Counted from the first letter of the stretch, positions 52,477 through 62,061 are shown. The stretch is 64,000 nucleotides of DNA from Nostoc sp. JL33 (GCF_017114985.1 NZ_JABXKP010000039.1:1-64000), one strand, 5' to 3'. Notes: generated by a model not told the origin, from the sequence alone. Translations and numbers: made by a program.

Positions 52477-55389
52477 TCATTCCGGTCTTAAATCGTTAGA
52501 TAATTCCACAATACCCCTAGACCCATCAATCCGTACTCGTTGACCATCTTGCAGTAGCCATGTAGCACCCCGAACATCCATTACAGCCGGAATTCCATAC
52601 TCACGAGCAACGATCGCACCGTGAGAAAGTCGTCCCCCAACTTCGGCAATTAATCCCCCAGCCCTTAATAACAATGGTGCCCAGCCGGAATCTGTGTAAG
52701 GCACTACCAGGATTGTATCTCGGTCAATCTCTGGCACATCTTGTAAATTTCGCAACACCTTCACCCTACCTTCAGCTTGCCCGTGACTGGCTCCAATACC
52801 TTGTAAGATTTGGTCAGAGTAGACCGCAGAGGGAGCTAAGGGGTGAGGGGGTGTATTGCCGTAGACTAAAAGGGGTACTTGAATGATCTGGCTATCTTGC
52901 AGGAATTGCGATCGCCTCAATTGCACTAACTTATCCAACTGCTCAATTAACTTGGAATCTCCACCCCCAACTAGCCGCCGCACTTCATCAAAGTTGAGAA
53001 AAAAGATATCTCCTGTTTTCTTGAGTAAGCCGGACTTTAACCAAATTTTCTCTAAAGCTAGAAAACTCCAACGCAATTGGGCTAAAAGGCGTGAATAAAC
53101 TTCGGTAACTCGCCCTTTGATATCCACACGCCGTTGCACAAAAGAGCGTTTGGGCTTACCAGCAAAGATGCTATTAATCGCGTCTTTAGCGCCTGATTGT
53201 GGTTCGTTACCCTGCATTAACTGCACAAACATCTGCTTAATCATCTGGGGATTCTCCCGCCAAGTGGGAACGGAAATATCAGTTCCCACTTCACTTAAAT
53301 AGCCGTAATCCTGAAGCAATTCCTCAAATCCTTGTAGGATCTTCTCTCCTTCGGGGGTTTGCTTTAATTGCTCAAATACCTGCTGTGGCTCAAAAGAAAG
53401 CAATACCTGCTTGGCATCTGTAGCTAAAGCACTCAGCGATCGCAATGCCGCTACCTCTGGAGTAACGCTGTTATCAATTTGTCCATCCTTCACCCGAAAA
53501 ATCCCCTGGCGGAGGGCAGCGCTCAAGGGAGCTAAAATGCTGTAATACGTCCCATGACGCACCAACTCTAAAATAAAGTCAATTCTTGCCAACAGCTTGG
53601 ATGGTTCCAAGTTATCTATATCTGACTGCACCAACTGCGACAACCCAGGAATGAATCGTTTATGATAATCCCGCTTGAAGTCTTTTTCTAAACTTAATTC
53701 CCGCCTCAGCAACTTCCCTAGTCCTGGCAAATTTTCCCAAGTTGACTTCCAAGATGGCTTACTTAATTTAGCTCCTCTGGTTAAAAATTCCAGACTTGAC
53801 GACGGCAGTCCCATGCGGAGAAAAATATCTCCTAAGAGGGATGCATTAAAGTAGGCTCTTGAATAGTGCAGAGTTGCTGTTTCGGTGAAATCTAACCCCG
53901 AAGCGCGATCGCCTAAAACTAAGGTAAAAAGTTCTCCCCAAACTCCACAAGTTAATGGACGATTAATCGACCATGTTAAGGGGTGGATTACTCCGGGAAT
54001 CACTTCCGCGGCGATTTTGCGTGTCCACATGGGCAACAGAGTGGTGATCGGTCGAGATTGCAATACCCAGAGTGTTTGTCCGTCATAACTCCACTCGATA
54101 TCTTGAGGTGTACCATGATAACGTTTTTCGAGTCGGTAAGCTAAGTATGCAACTTGTTTGATTAATGCTTGTGGTACTCGTCCTTCACCCTCTAATTGCA
54201 CAGAGGAAGAATTTTCTGTTTCCAGGACAAAAGCGCGATATTGTTCTGGTGTGACTTTTCCGGAAACGACTTGTGTCGCGTTGCCTGGAAGGGCTTCAAT
54301 GATGATTGCATCACCTTGCTGGGTAATGGGATCGCGGCTGAAAGCGACGCCAGAATAGACACTCTGGACTTGTTGTTGAATCAACACAGCCATTGCTGAG
54401 TCATTTAAGCCGCGATCGCGCCGATATTGCACGGCAGATGGATGATTGTAGGAAGCTTGAACTTGAGCGATCGCTGACTGCAATGCCTCTGGGTTAGTAA
54501 CATTTAAAACTGTTTCATACTGCCCAGCAGCAGAAGCCTGTTCTGAATCTTCTCCAATCGCAGAAGAACGCACCACCAAGGGGGATAATTCTGATGGCTG
54601 GAGAAATGTCAACAGTTGCGGATCATCGATTGGGGCGAGTACCCACCCTTTCGGGACTGGATAGCCCCAGCGCTTAATTTGAGATAATGTAGCCGCTTTT
54701 TCTCCGACAATCGCAGCATCTAACTCTTCATCTAGAGAAACCATTGCGCGTTGGCGTAGCCCGTCGTAGACATCGCCGCGTAAAAATTCCAGCATCGCTT
54801 GCGATTCTGTTTGTGCCTCTTGGGCTGGCAGGTTCATATCATCAGGAATTTTTGTATAAATCCAGCCCATTAAAGCAGCTAAGGCAACAGCAGCAACCAT
54901 TCTGGGAATATCGCTAATGTGCAAAAGTGCGACAAACAGAGGAAAAAGAAGCAAAACCCCAAATTTGACTACCTGTCTTGATTGCAGAATTGTAAACGCA
55001 ATACCTGCAAAAAAAGATACAAAGATTGCCACCAGTGGATCATGTACGACAAATCCCCAAACGACATTTGTCGTACCTGCCCCTCTGCCTATCCAGTATC
55101 TACCTATTACCAGAGCGATCAGCGCAATCAATTCCCAAGACGATCCATCTGGGAAGAAAAGGCGGGTGAGTAAAACTGCTGCAACTCCTTTAAAACCTTC
55201 TGACAAGACTGCCAGAATTCCTACAAACCTACCGCCGTGATAAAAGGCAGCTGATACACTGATGTTTCTTGTACCAACTTGCGATAATTGCTTGCGCGTA
55301 AGCGCGTAAGTAATCCATGCAATCAGGGGTAATCCGCCCAAGAGGGGGCAGACAATTAAAATAACTAAGGCACCCCAAGGTTCAAACAT
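52477..55389 (-). CDS. Fusion of PlsY-like acyltransferase domain and PEP-synthase-like enzyme
   Basis: 970 residues. The N-terminal ~195 form a five- to six-helix membrane domain resembling PlsY (glycerol-3-phosphate acyltransferase): GTRNISVSAAFYHGG near residue 40 and EGFKGVAAVLL near 65. A PPDK-type ATP-grasp follows (about 220–450; VGEKAATLSQIKRWGYPVPK, VRSSAIGEDSEQASAAGQYE, IEWSYDGQTLWVLQSRPI), then a helical region, and a swivelling phosphohistidine domain (LSHGAIVAREYGIPAVMD near 915). The last motif is of the rifampicin-phosphotransferase/PEP-synthase type. It suggests phosphoryl transfer coupled to a membrane lipid substrate, an inference. ATG 55389. Confidence 0.85.
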   Translation of the reverse strand: MFEPWGALVILIVCPLLGGLPLIAWITYALTRKQLSQVGTRNISVSAAFYHGGRFVGILAVLSEGFKGVAAVLLTRLFFPDGSSWELIALIALVIGRYWIGRGAGTTNVVWGFVVHDPLVAIFVSFFAGIAFTILQSRQVVKFGVLLLFPLFVALLHISDIPRMVAAVALAALMGWIYTKIPDDMNLPAQEAQTESQAMLEFLRGDVYDGLRQRAMVSLDEELDAAIVGEKAATLSQIKRWGYPVPKGWVLAPIDDPQLLTFLQPSELSPLVVRSSAIGEDSEQASAAGQYETVLNVTNPEALQSAIAQVQASYNHPSAVQYRRDRGLNDSAMAVLIQQQVQSVYSGVAFSRDPITQQGDAIIIEALPGNATQVVSGKVTPEQYRAFVLETENSSSVQLEGEGRVPQALIKQVAYLAYRLEKRYHGTPQDIEWSYDGQTLWVLQSRPITTLLPMWTRKIAAEVIPGVIHPLTWSINRPLTCGVWGELFTLVLGDRASGLDFTETATLHYSRAYFNASLLGDIFLRMGLPSSSLEFLTRGAKLSKPSWKSTWENLPGLGKLLRRELSLEKDFKRDYHKRFIPGLSQLVQSDIDNLEPSKLLARIDFILELVRHGTYYSILAPLSAALRQGIFRVKDGQIDNSVTPEVAALRSLSALATDAKQVLLSFEPQQVFEQLKQTPEGEKILQGFEELLQDYGYLSEVGTDISVPTWRENPQMIKQMFVQLMQGNEPQSGAKDAINSIFAGKPKRSFVQRRVDIKGRVTEVYSRLLAQLRWSFLALEKIWLKSGLLKKTGDIFFLNFDEVRRLVGGGDSKLIEQLDKLVQLRRSQFLQDSQIIQVPLLVYGNTPPHPLAPSAVYSDQILQGIGASHGQAEGRVKVLRNLQDVPEIDRDTILVVPYTDSGWAPLLLRAGGLIAEVGGRLSHGAIVAREYGIPAVMDVRGATWLLQDGQRVRIDGSRGIVELSNDLRPE

Positions 55390-55564
55390 TCTGGATTTTG
55401 GATTTTAGATTTAAATTTTCCATCTAAAACCTCAAATCTAAAATCTAAAGTTTTTCTGAAATTTTTGATGGTTATTAGGGCGTTTTTATTTACTAGTTGC
55501 TAAATGGACACTTGGCTACGACGGAAACCGTTTTTACCAGTGTCCTTTTAGGCTACGAATGGTT
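55390..55564. other. Repeat-bearing spacer
   Basis: Contains an AT-rich inverted repeat of ATTTTAGATTT / AAATCTAAAAT units (55391–55450) of the type also seen inside the cobalamin riboswitch and near 58370. No gene seen. Confidence 0.5.
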
Positions 55565-55681
55565 TTAGTTTAGCGCATAGGCAGCTTGCAGCGCCCAGAT
55601 TATGAGAGCAGCGATCGATCCCAGAAGCAACACGGTAGAGATAGTGACTACTTTTGGGGAATCTGCACCCTCAAATTTCAT
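55565..55681 (-). CDS. 38-residue single-helix membrane peptide
   Basis: ATG at 55681 preceded by a good ribosome-binding site (GAGGAATT), TAA at 55565. The product begins MKFEGADSPKVVTISTVLLL, followed by a continuous hydrophobic helix with a central Trp and a short end (AAYALN). Size, one helix and a charged N-terminus are those of the small subunits of photosystems, cytochrome b6f or NDH-1, but I cannot match it to a named one. It may be transcribed with the fusion gene 175 bases downstream. No competing frame on the other strand. Confidence 0.65.
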   Translation of the reverse strand: MKFEGADSPKVVTISTVLLLGSIAALIIWALQAAYALN

Positions 55682-55985
55682 AATTCCTCGATTTAAGTCG
55701 GACACAGCTTTGTAATCCTCTTTTGTTGGAGCATGAAACATTTGTCCGTTTTGATTGTAGTCCTTCTATTTAAGAATGAAGTTAAATCCCTCATATTATT
55801 TTGTTTAAGCTTGGCAATTTTTCCATCACCACAATTACTTACTTCTTTAGAGGTATTAGTTATATTTTTACAATGTTCGGGGGTGGGGAGGCAGGGGGAA
55901 ATAACCAATGCCCAATGCCCCATACCCAATTTCGGTCAATATGTACTAAAATCAAGGACTTGAGTGAGTCACAAAGAGAGCAATC

Positions 55986-57446
55986 ATGGCATCCATCCGC
56001 GAGTTGCACCAACAGCTAGTAAAAAAAGAACGTTCCGCCGTTGAAATTACCCAAGAAGCTTTAGAGCGCATTCAAGCCTTAGAGCCGAAATTGCACAGCT
56101 TTTTATGTGTGACGGCAGAACGGGCATTAGAGCAGGCGGGTGCTGTGGATGCCAAAATTGCTGCGGGAGAAGAAATTGGGCTGCTAGCAGGGATTCCGGT
56201 GGGGATCAAGGACAATTTGTGTACCAAGGGAATTCCTACCACCTGCGCCTCCCGGATTTTGGAAAATTTTCTGCCGCCTTATGAATCAACGGCGACGCAA
56301 AAACTGGCAGATGTTGGGGCGGTAATGGTAGGCAAAACCAACTTAGATGAGTTTGCGATGGGTAGTTCTACAGAAAACTCTGCCTACCAAGTCACGGCTA
56401 ATCCTTGGGATTTGTCACGAGTTCCAGGTGGTTCTTCGGGGGGTTCTGCGGCGGCGGTATCGGCGCAAGAATGTGTGGTTGCTCTCGGTTCTGATACTGG
56501 CGGTTCGATTCGCCAACCTGCATCTTTTTGCGGTGTGGTGGGAATGAAACCAACTTATGGCTTGGTTTCCCGTTATGGTTTGGTGGCTTACGCTTCGTCT
56601 TTGGATCAAATTGGGCCATTTGGAAAGACAGTAGAAGATGCTGCAATATTATTAGGTGCGATCGCAGGTCACGATCCCAAAGACTCTACCAGCCTGAAAG
56701 TTCCCATTCCCAACTACGCCGCCAGCTTAAAACCTGATTTCAAACCCAGAGGTCAGCTAAGAATTGGGATCATTAAAGAAACTTTTGGTGAAGGGTTGGA
56801 CTCTGAAGTGGAACAAGCTGTTACCAAAGCAGTAGATATACTACAAAGTTTGGGAGCAGAAATTCATATAGTTTCTTGTCCCCGATTTCGCTATGGCTTA
56901 CCCACCTACTACATTATCGCCCCATCAGAAGCGTCAGCAAACCTGGCTCGTTACGATGGCGTTAAATATGGTTATCGCGCTCCTGATGCGGATAATCTGC
57001 TATCAATGTACACTCGTACCCGTGCCACTGGTTTTGGAACAGAAGTCAAACGCCGGATTATGATTGGCACTTACGCACTTTCGGCTGGCTATTATGACGC
57101 TTACTACCTGAAAGCGCAAAAAGTTCGCACCCTGATTAAACAAGACTTTCAAAAGGCTTTTGGCGTGGTTGATGTTTTAGTTTGTCCGACATCTCCCACT
57201 ACAGCATTTAAAGCAGGGGAAAAAACTACTGACCCCTTGAGTATGTATTTAACTGACTTGATGACTATTCCTGTGAATCTTGCTGGTTTACCTAGTTTAA
57301 GTTTGCCATGTGGTTTTGATGATCAGGGGCTACCGATAGGATTACAACTAATTGGCAATGTGCTGCGAGAAGACCAACTGTTTCAGGTAGCTTACGCTTA
57401 TGAGCAATCCACTACTTGGCATCTGCGTAAACCGCAAATATCTTGA
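55986..57446 (+). CDS. gatA: Asp-tRNA(Asn)/Glu-tRNA(Gln) amidotransferase subunit A
   Basis: Glutaminase/amidase subunit of GatCAB, which converts misacylated Glu-tRNA-Gln to Gln-tRNA-Gln. 486 residues with the amidase-signature Ser-cisSer-Lys triad visible: Lys in [17 protein letters not shown] near residue 78, cis-Ser and Ser in [16 protein letters not shown] and [14 protein letters not shown] (about 153 and 177). gatB and gatC are not nearby, as is usual in cyanobacteria. ATG at 55986 matches the family start ([14 protein letters not shown]). Confidence 0.97.
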   Translation: MASIRELHQQLVKKERSAVEITQEALERIQALEPKLHSFLCVTAERALEQAGAVDAKIAAGEEIGLLAGIPVGIKDNLCTKGIPTTCASRILENFLPPYESTATQKLADVGAVMVGKTNLDEFAMGSSTENSAYQVTANPWDLSRVPGGSSGGSAAAVSAQECVVALGSDTGGSIRQPASFCGVVGMKPTYGLVSRYGLVAYASSLDQIGPFGKTVEDAAILLGAIAGHDPKDSTSLKVPIPNYAASLKPDFKPRGQLRIGIIKETFGEGLDSEVEQAVTKAVDILQSLGAEIHIVSCPRFRYGLPTYYIIAPSEASANLARYDGVKYGYRAPDADNLLSMYTRTRATGFGTEVKRRIMIGTYALSAGYYDAYYLKAQKVRTLIKQDFQKAFGVVDVLVCPTSPTTAFKAGEKTTDPLSMYLTDLMTIPVNLAGLPSLSLPCGFDDQGLPIGLQLIGNVLREDQLFQVAYAYEQSTTWHLRKPQIS

Positions 57447-57606
57447 AAATGGGCATTGGGGATTGGGCATGGGGCATTGGTCAATAATCAATAGTTCTTC
57501 TTCCCCTGCTCCCCCTGCTCCCCCCATTCCCCATTACCCCTTATCCCCAGAGGGGGCCCTACCTTCCCCACTCCCCACTCCCCACTCCCCACTCCCTGAT
57601 TACTGT

Positions 57607-58080
57607 TCACTGATTAGTGACCATTGACTGTTGACTATTTACTTTTGGAGTCAGGGTTTCAGATGTAATTTGTGGTGGATTAAGTGTATATAAAAGACCA
57701 GCAGATGCAGCTACTAATAATAGAATGTAGGCAACAACTAGAGGTATGTATGTATTTGCTTTATTGTCTGAATTCTGATGATCATTATTGGAGTCTTGGT
57801 GGACAACATTGCTTATCAGAGCATGTGATAAAGCATTTCCATCCAGTCCTAAAGCATCTCCATAGCGACGGAGGAATCCTTGAACAAAAATAGGCTCAGG
57901 CAATTCTTCAAATCGTTCTTCTTCTAAAGCTTGCAAAACACCTGCTCTGATGAGCGTTTGAGCAGCTATTTTTTCTATGGATATAGATTTTTCTTGCCTT
58001 ACTTGTCGCAAGTGTGTGGTTATTTCCTTTAGCTGCTCTACTTGAGCTTGGTTTAAGAGCGTCACAGTCTTCTCCTGCAT
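57607..58080 (-). CDS. RodZ-like helix-turn-helix membrane protein
   Basis: 157 residues. A cytoplasmic HTH_25/RodZ-type domain (about 15–85): LREVRQEK-like HLRQVRQEKSISIEKIAAQT, then LQALEEERFEELPEPIFVQG and FLRRYGDALGLDGNAL. A spacer with Asn/Asp/His follows, then one membrane helix (about 112–132, YIPLVVAYILLLVAASAGLL) and a short outer tail. This is the layout of RodZ, which links MreB to the cell-wall elongation machinery, but the outer domain is nearly absent, so a short RodZ paralogue or another HTH membrane protein is possible. Convergent with gatA. Confidence 0.8.
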   Translation of the reverse strand: MQEKTVTLLNQAQVEQLKEITTHLRQVRQEKSISIEKIAAQTLIRAGVLQALEEERFEELPEPIFVQGFLRRYGDALGLDGNALSHALISNVVHQDSNNDHQNSDNKANTYIPLVVAYILLLVAASAGLLYTLNPPQITSETLTPKVNSQQSMVTNQ

Positions 58081-58526
58081 GGGCTAATCCTACTATTCAT
58101 ATAGTTAGTGAGAAGACTTAAATGTGCATACGTATTTTTACTGAACAATTGTTTTTAGTAAAAAATTTTTTGAGAATGGTTAAAGCCTAGATAATGCTAA
58201 AGCTGCCAAAAGTCAGTATTTTTTCTGTTTTAATATATACTTTATAGTAGAAAAATTAGCGTATATAAATTAACAAACTGCAATTGATAATATAAGTATT
58301 TTCCCAACTGCTACTCTGGGCTGGGATAATTGCAGCGATCGCTCTTACCAAAAGAGAGAGTGGGGAGTAAGAATTTTAGATTTTGGATTAAAGAATTGAA
58401 ATTTAATCCAAAAGACGCTCCTACGTCGCTAACGCTGCGCTATCCAAAATCCTTGCATTGAATTGCCCAATGCCCACTTCCCCTTCAATGTGCGATCTGT
58501 CTATTTATTATGGATATTCTCCAGCG
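58081..58526. other. AT-rich spacer with repeats
   Basis: Includes an ATTTTAGATTTTGGATTAAA / TTTAATCCAAAA inverted repeat near 58373–58415 and a CCTACGTCGCTAACGCTGCG fragment of a dispersed repeat near 58421–58440. The left part should hold the promoter of the RodZ-like gene. No coding gene. Confidence 0.5.
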
Positions 58527-59261
58527 TTAGAATGCGCTTGCCGTCGGGCGGATAATCACTTCATTGACATCGACATCATCCGGCTGGGAAACGGCAAACA
58601 AAACCGCTCTAGCGATCGCTTCCGGAGTCAGGGCAGTTTTGCGGAGTTCTTTCAAGAAGCCTTTTGATGACTCCTCCGTGATATCACAGCCGAGTTCAGT
58701 CTCAACCACGCCAGGGGATATTATTGTCACGCGAATATTTTTCGATTCTTGACGTAATCCATCGGATATGGCCCAAACAGCATATTTTGTCGCGGAATAG
58801 ACTGCGCTGGTAGGGCCTACCGTATGCGCGGCGATAGACGCGGTATTGATAAACTGTCCACCGCCTTGCGCTTCCATGATCGGCAAACCCGCAGCAATAC
58901 CATTCAATACGCCGTGGATGTTCACATTAATCATGTTGTCCCACTCCTCGACTTTCAGGGCATTGATCAGCGATAGGGGCATCACCCCTGCATTGTTAAA
59001 GATGACATCGACACGACCAAACTTATCTTTGGCGAAGTGAATGAACGCTTTCATATCCTCACGATTGGCAACATCCACCGCTTTGAATTCTGCTGTATTA
59101 CCCTGGTTACGGATCTCCTCAACAATCTTTTCTAGCTTTTGGGTGCGCCGTGCCCCTAAAACAACCTTTGCACCGTTTTTGGCGAGTAACTTAGCCGTGG
59201 CTTCACCGATGCCGCTACTGGCTCCAGTGATCGCAATGACTTTATTTTCTACGTTTAACAT
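58527..59261 (-). CDS. Short-chain dehydrogenase/reductase (SDR)
   Basis: 244-residue classical SDR oxidoreductase. NAD(P)-binding TGASSGIGEA at residue 14, ARR after strand 2 (LGARRTQKLE) suggesting NADP preference, NNAGVMP near 90, catalytic Ser in INTASIAAHT, and YSATKYAVW (YxxxK) near 155. Substrate unknown. It is divergent from an AraC-family gene 165 bases away, which probably controls it; the pair resembles aldehyde/ketone-reductase loci. ATG 59261. Confidence 0.93.
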   Translation of the reverse strand: MLNVENKVIAITGASSGIGEATAKLLAKNGAKVVLGARRTQKLEKIVEEIRNQGNTAEFKAVDVANREDMKAFIHFAKDKFGRVDVIFNNAGVMPLSLINALKVEEWDNMINVNIHGVLNGIAAGLPIMEAQGGGQFINTASIAAHTVGPTSAVYSATKYAVWAISDGLRQESKNIRVTIISPGVVETELGCDITEESSKGFLKELRKTALTPEAIARAVLFAVSQPDDVDVNEVIIRPTASAF

Positions 59262-59426
59262 GCTTATTTTCTCTTCTGTTGAGGTTGATTTGAATTTGGG
59301 ATGTGTTCATCGTATGAGTAAGCGCAAAGGTTTGGAATACACAGACCTCGCGCTTTATTGCCTAATTCTCCAAATCGATGTTCTACAATGCTTAAAAAAG
59401 GATGATTAAATTAATCGAAAAAGATT

Positions 59427-60362
59427 GTGGCGATCAAAATCATCAACCAAGTTATAAACCAAAGTGCGATCGCTGATCAATGTCAAGAATTGGCGGCACT
59501 AGTGACTCGTCACACCGATGGCAAAGGGAACGGTTTTCATAAAACAGCTATTGAGCAGCTGGAATTTCAGCGAGAATCTTCTGCTTCCACCACACTACAG
59601 GGTGTCTGCGAACCTATCCTCGCCATCCTTGTTCAGGGCAAAAAGGAAGCGTTGCTGGGTGAGGAAACCTATTGTTATGGCGCGGCTCAATATCTGGTCG
59701 TCTCGGTTGATTTGCCATTGAGCGCGTTTATTGTTGAGGCAACCCCAGACCAACCCTATTTAGGATTCAAGCTGAATCTAGATCCACGTCAACTCTGCGA
59801 CATTATTACTGCTCAAACCAGTGTGATTGAGGGTAAGAAGAAGAACTCTGTCAGAGGCTTATTTGTCAGCACCGTCGATACACCATTGCTCGATTGTGCT
59901 ATGAGACTGACACGGCTTTTGGATACGCCGCAGGATATCCCGATCCTAGCGCCGATGATTATCCGCGAAATCTATTATCGCCTTTTAATGGGTGAACAGG
60001 GCGAAGCTGTCCGCCAGATTGCGACATCTGGCAGCAACATGCAGCGCATCGCCGAGGTAATAAAACTCATCAAGGGTGATTTTACAAAGCCGATGCGGGT
60101 TGAGGAGCTAGCTGGGCAGGCAAGTATGTCTCCTTCATCTTTTCATCACCATTTCAAGTCAGTGACATCAATGAGTCCGCTTCAATATCAAAAGCAATTA
60201 AGACTATTAGAAGCACGTCGCCTGATACTTGCCGAAAACTCCAATGCGGCCAATGCTGCCTATCAGGTGGGTTATGAGAGCCAATCACAGTTCAGCCGCG
60301 AATATTCCCGCATGTTTGGTGCGCCGCCAATCAGGGACATTGAACGTTTCCGCACAGCCTGA
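59427..60362 (+). CDS. AraC-family transcriptional regulator
   Basis: 311 residues. An N-terminal AraC_N domain (about 20–180; VCEPILAILVQGKKEALLGE near 58) and a C-terminal double HTH (about 210–305): MRVEELAGQASMSPSSFHHH, FKSVTSMSPLQYQKQLRLLE, then YQVGYESQSQFSREYSRMFG. Start is likely GTG 59427 (GTGGCGATCAAAATC). Most regulators of this subgroup activate a neighbouring oxidoreductase gene; the divergent SDR is the obvious target. Confidence 0.92.
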   Translation: MAIKIINQVINQSAIADQCQELAALVTRHTDGKGNGFHKTAIEQLEFQRESSASTTLQGVCEPILAILVQGKKEALLGEETYCYGAAQYLVVSVDLPLSAFIVEATPDQPYLGFKLNLDPRQLCDIITAQTSVIEGKKKNSVRGLFVSTVDTPLLDCAMRLTRLLDTPQDIPILAPMIIREIYYRLLMGEQGEAVRQIATSGSNMQRIAEVIKLIKGDFTKPMRVEELAGQASMSPSSFHHHFKSVTSMSPLQYQKQLRLLEARRLILAENSNAANAAYQVGYESQSQFSREYSRMFGAPPIRDIERFRTA

Positions 60363-60430
60363 GCGTAGACCTTTATCAGCTTTGCGTTGGCACAATTGCT
60401 TACTTCATAAATCTTCATCAAAATTCTATT

Positions 60431-60461
60431 CCGATATATCGCGATATATTCCGATATATCG
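60431..60461. promoter_or_regulatory. Palindromic operator upstream of the PadR gene
   Basis: ATATATCGCGATATAT (60434–60449) is a perfect 16-bp palindrome followed in tandem by CGATATATCG (60452–60461). The pair sits 30–60 bases before the PadR start, where it would overlap the promoter. Autorepression by the PadR protein is the natural inference. Confidence 0.65.
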
Positions 60462-60493
60462 TATAGTAGAGAAAGTTGATTTGAGATTGATTT

Positions 60494-61123
60494 ATGTTTA
60501 GACACTTTCGGTCACGCTTTGGTACAACACCTGCATGGGCAGGAGTTAATGAAGACGATTCATTGTTTGTTAGGTCTTGGTTTGGGCATGGCAAGCATCA
60601 TGGTAGAGATCATGACAAACACTTTGGCAATGAAATGTTTGGTCGTGGTTGGGGAGATGAACATCGGACTCGTCGGGGTGACATCAAGTTCATCCTGCTA
60701 GAATTGTTATCCGAGCATCCTAGTCATGGTTACGACCTGATTAAAGAGATGGAAACTCGTTACGGTGGTTTCCGCCGCCTCAGTCCTGGCTCAGTGTATC
60801 CAACACTCCAATTGCTGGAGGAAGGGGGTTATCTCAAGAGCGCACAGGAAGGTGGCAAGCGGATTTACACGATTACTGATGAAGGTAGACAATTATTGGC
60901 AGAACGTGCCGAACGAGAAACTTTAGACTCTCCTTGGGATACCGTCAAAAGTTTCGTGAAAGGTAAGCCCCAAGAGTTTATTGAGTTGCGGAATGCCGCA
61001 ACAGAATTAGCTGGTGTTGTGGTGCAAGTTGCTCGCAGTGGCAACATGGAGCGTATAAATCGGGTGCGTGAGCTTCTAGAGCAAGTTAAACGGGAAATTT
61101 ACGCGATTCTTGCGGAAAAATAA
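60494..61123 (+). CDS. PadR-family transcriptional regulator with His-rich N-terminus
   Basis: 209 residues. Residues about 25–60 are rich in His/Asp/Gly (FGHGKHHGRDHDKHFGNEMF), a possible metal-binding extension. The PadR winged helix follows (about 62–140): IKFILLELLSEHPSHGYDLI, GGFRRLSPGSVYPTLQLLEE and KRIYTITDEGRQLL. A C-terminal helix (ELLEQVKREIYAIL) serves dimerisation. A tandem palindrome lies in its promoter (60431–60461). Ligand unknown. A palindrome at 61123–61156 overlaps its stop and probably terminates it. Confidence 0.9.
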   Translation: MFRHFRSRFGTTPAWAGVNEDDSLFVRSWFGHGKHHGRDHDKHFGNEMFGRGWGDEHRTRRGDIKFILLELLSEHPSHGYDLIKEMETRYGGFRRLSPGSVYPTLQLLEEGGYLKSAQEGGKRIYTITDEGRQLLAERAERETLDSPWDTVKSFVKGKPQEFIELRNAATELAGVVVQVARSGNMERINRVRELLEQVKREIYAILAEK

Positions 61124-61156
61124 GTAGAGACGGGTTAGCAAATTCGCGTCTCTACT
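61123..61156. terminator. Hairpin at the end of the PadR gene
   Basis: Arms AGTAGAGACG / CGTCTCTACT with a 14-base loop. The arms match the outer part of the REP-like family (GTAGAGACG…CGTCTCTAC) but the centre differs, so it is a diverged member or an independent terminator between convergent genes. Confidence 0.5.
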
Positions 61157-61179
61157 CTCGATGTTCTAAGATTTTGCGC

Positions 61180-61866
61180 TTACAAGTTAGAAGCGATCGC
61201 ACTCAAATCTGGTTCAATGAGTGAGTTGAGCAATGTCCACAACTGCAAATCAGTAAAATCTGGAATTGCCATAAACGCGCCGACTTCTTGTAAAACTTGC
61301 GGATCGTGGGTGGAGGCGATGCCAATAGTGCGGATATCTGCGCTCACCGCAGAACGAATACCAGAGGGAGAATCTTCTAAGGCGATCGCTTCCTCTGCTG
61401 TAATCCCCAACTTATTCAGCGCAACTTGGTAAGGTGCAGGGTCGGGCTTACCTGCAATACAATCATCCGCTAAAACAACTGTATGGAAAGCTTCTTTGAT
61501 TCCCAAAACCTCTAGCATAAATTCTGCATTTAATCTAGGGGCATTAGTTACTAATGCCGGCTTTAACTGATGTGTATCTGTCCATGCTAGTAGTTCAGAA
61601 AATCCACTCAACGGTTTGAGATGCGGGGCGAGTTTGCGAAAAAGCGCCTCTTTTTCGTCTGCAAATTTTTGCCCTTCTGCTGTTGATAATTGTGGCAGAA
61701 TGTCCTTAACAATTTCTGGATTTAGCCGCCCACTAATTCGGGATTTATAAAATGTTTCGTCAATTTCTATGCTATAATTTAACAGCATTTGCTGCCAAGC
61801 TCGGTAGTGTATAGGGTCAGTGTTGACAATAGTGCCGTCTAGGTCAAAGAGAATTGCAGCCAGCAT
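61180..61866 (-). CDS. HAD-superfamily sugar-phosphate phosphatase/phosphoglucomutase-like
   Basis: 228 residues of the beta-phosphoglucomutase-like HAD subfamily: motif I FDLDGTIVNTD at residue 7, cap domain (about 17–85), motif II LVTNAPRLN near 110, motif III with the catalytic Lys near 145 (CIAGKPDPAPYQVAL), and motif IV ALEDSPSGIRSA. Substrate not determinable; small phosphorylated sugars are usual. It lies 190 bases from the divergent nagB, a weak hint at sugar-phosphate metabolism. Confidence 0.9.
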   Translation of the reverse strand: MLAAILFDLDGTIVNTDPIHYRAWQQMLLNYSIEIDETFYKSRISGRLNPEIVKDILPQLSTAEGQKFADEKEALFRKLAPHLKPLSGFSELLAWTDTHQLKPALVTNAPRLNAEFMLEVLGIKEAFHTVVLADDCIAGKPDPAPYQVALNKLGITAEEAIALEDSPSGIRSAVSADIRTIGIASTHDPQVLQEVGAFMAIPDFTDLQLWTLLNSLIEPDLSAIASNL

Positions 61867-62061
61867 GATTTTTTGGTAAAATGTAAATAATTGTTAACTT
61901 AATTTAAATAGTTTACATTGTTTTTTTGTGCTTATACAGCGCAAAAAGCTATAAATTAATCTGCTAAATCCTAAAATCTATACTGGATAGGGCATGTAAA
62001 GGCAAACAGATATAGCCTCTCAAGTAACAGGCGTATAATTGATAACCTTGTGTGTAAGCAA

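Noticed and set aside
57447..57606. CCCCATTCCCC / CCCCACTCCCCA low-complexity block, and G-rich blocks near 43190, 45545 and 55880, as G-quadruplex regulators
   Set aside because: They are a common intergenic low-complexity repeat in this kind of genome; nothing ties them to regulation of the adjacent genes.
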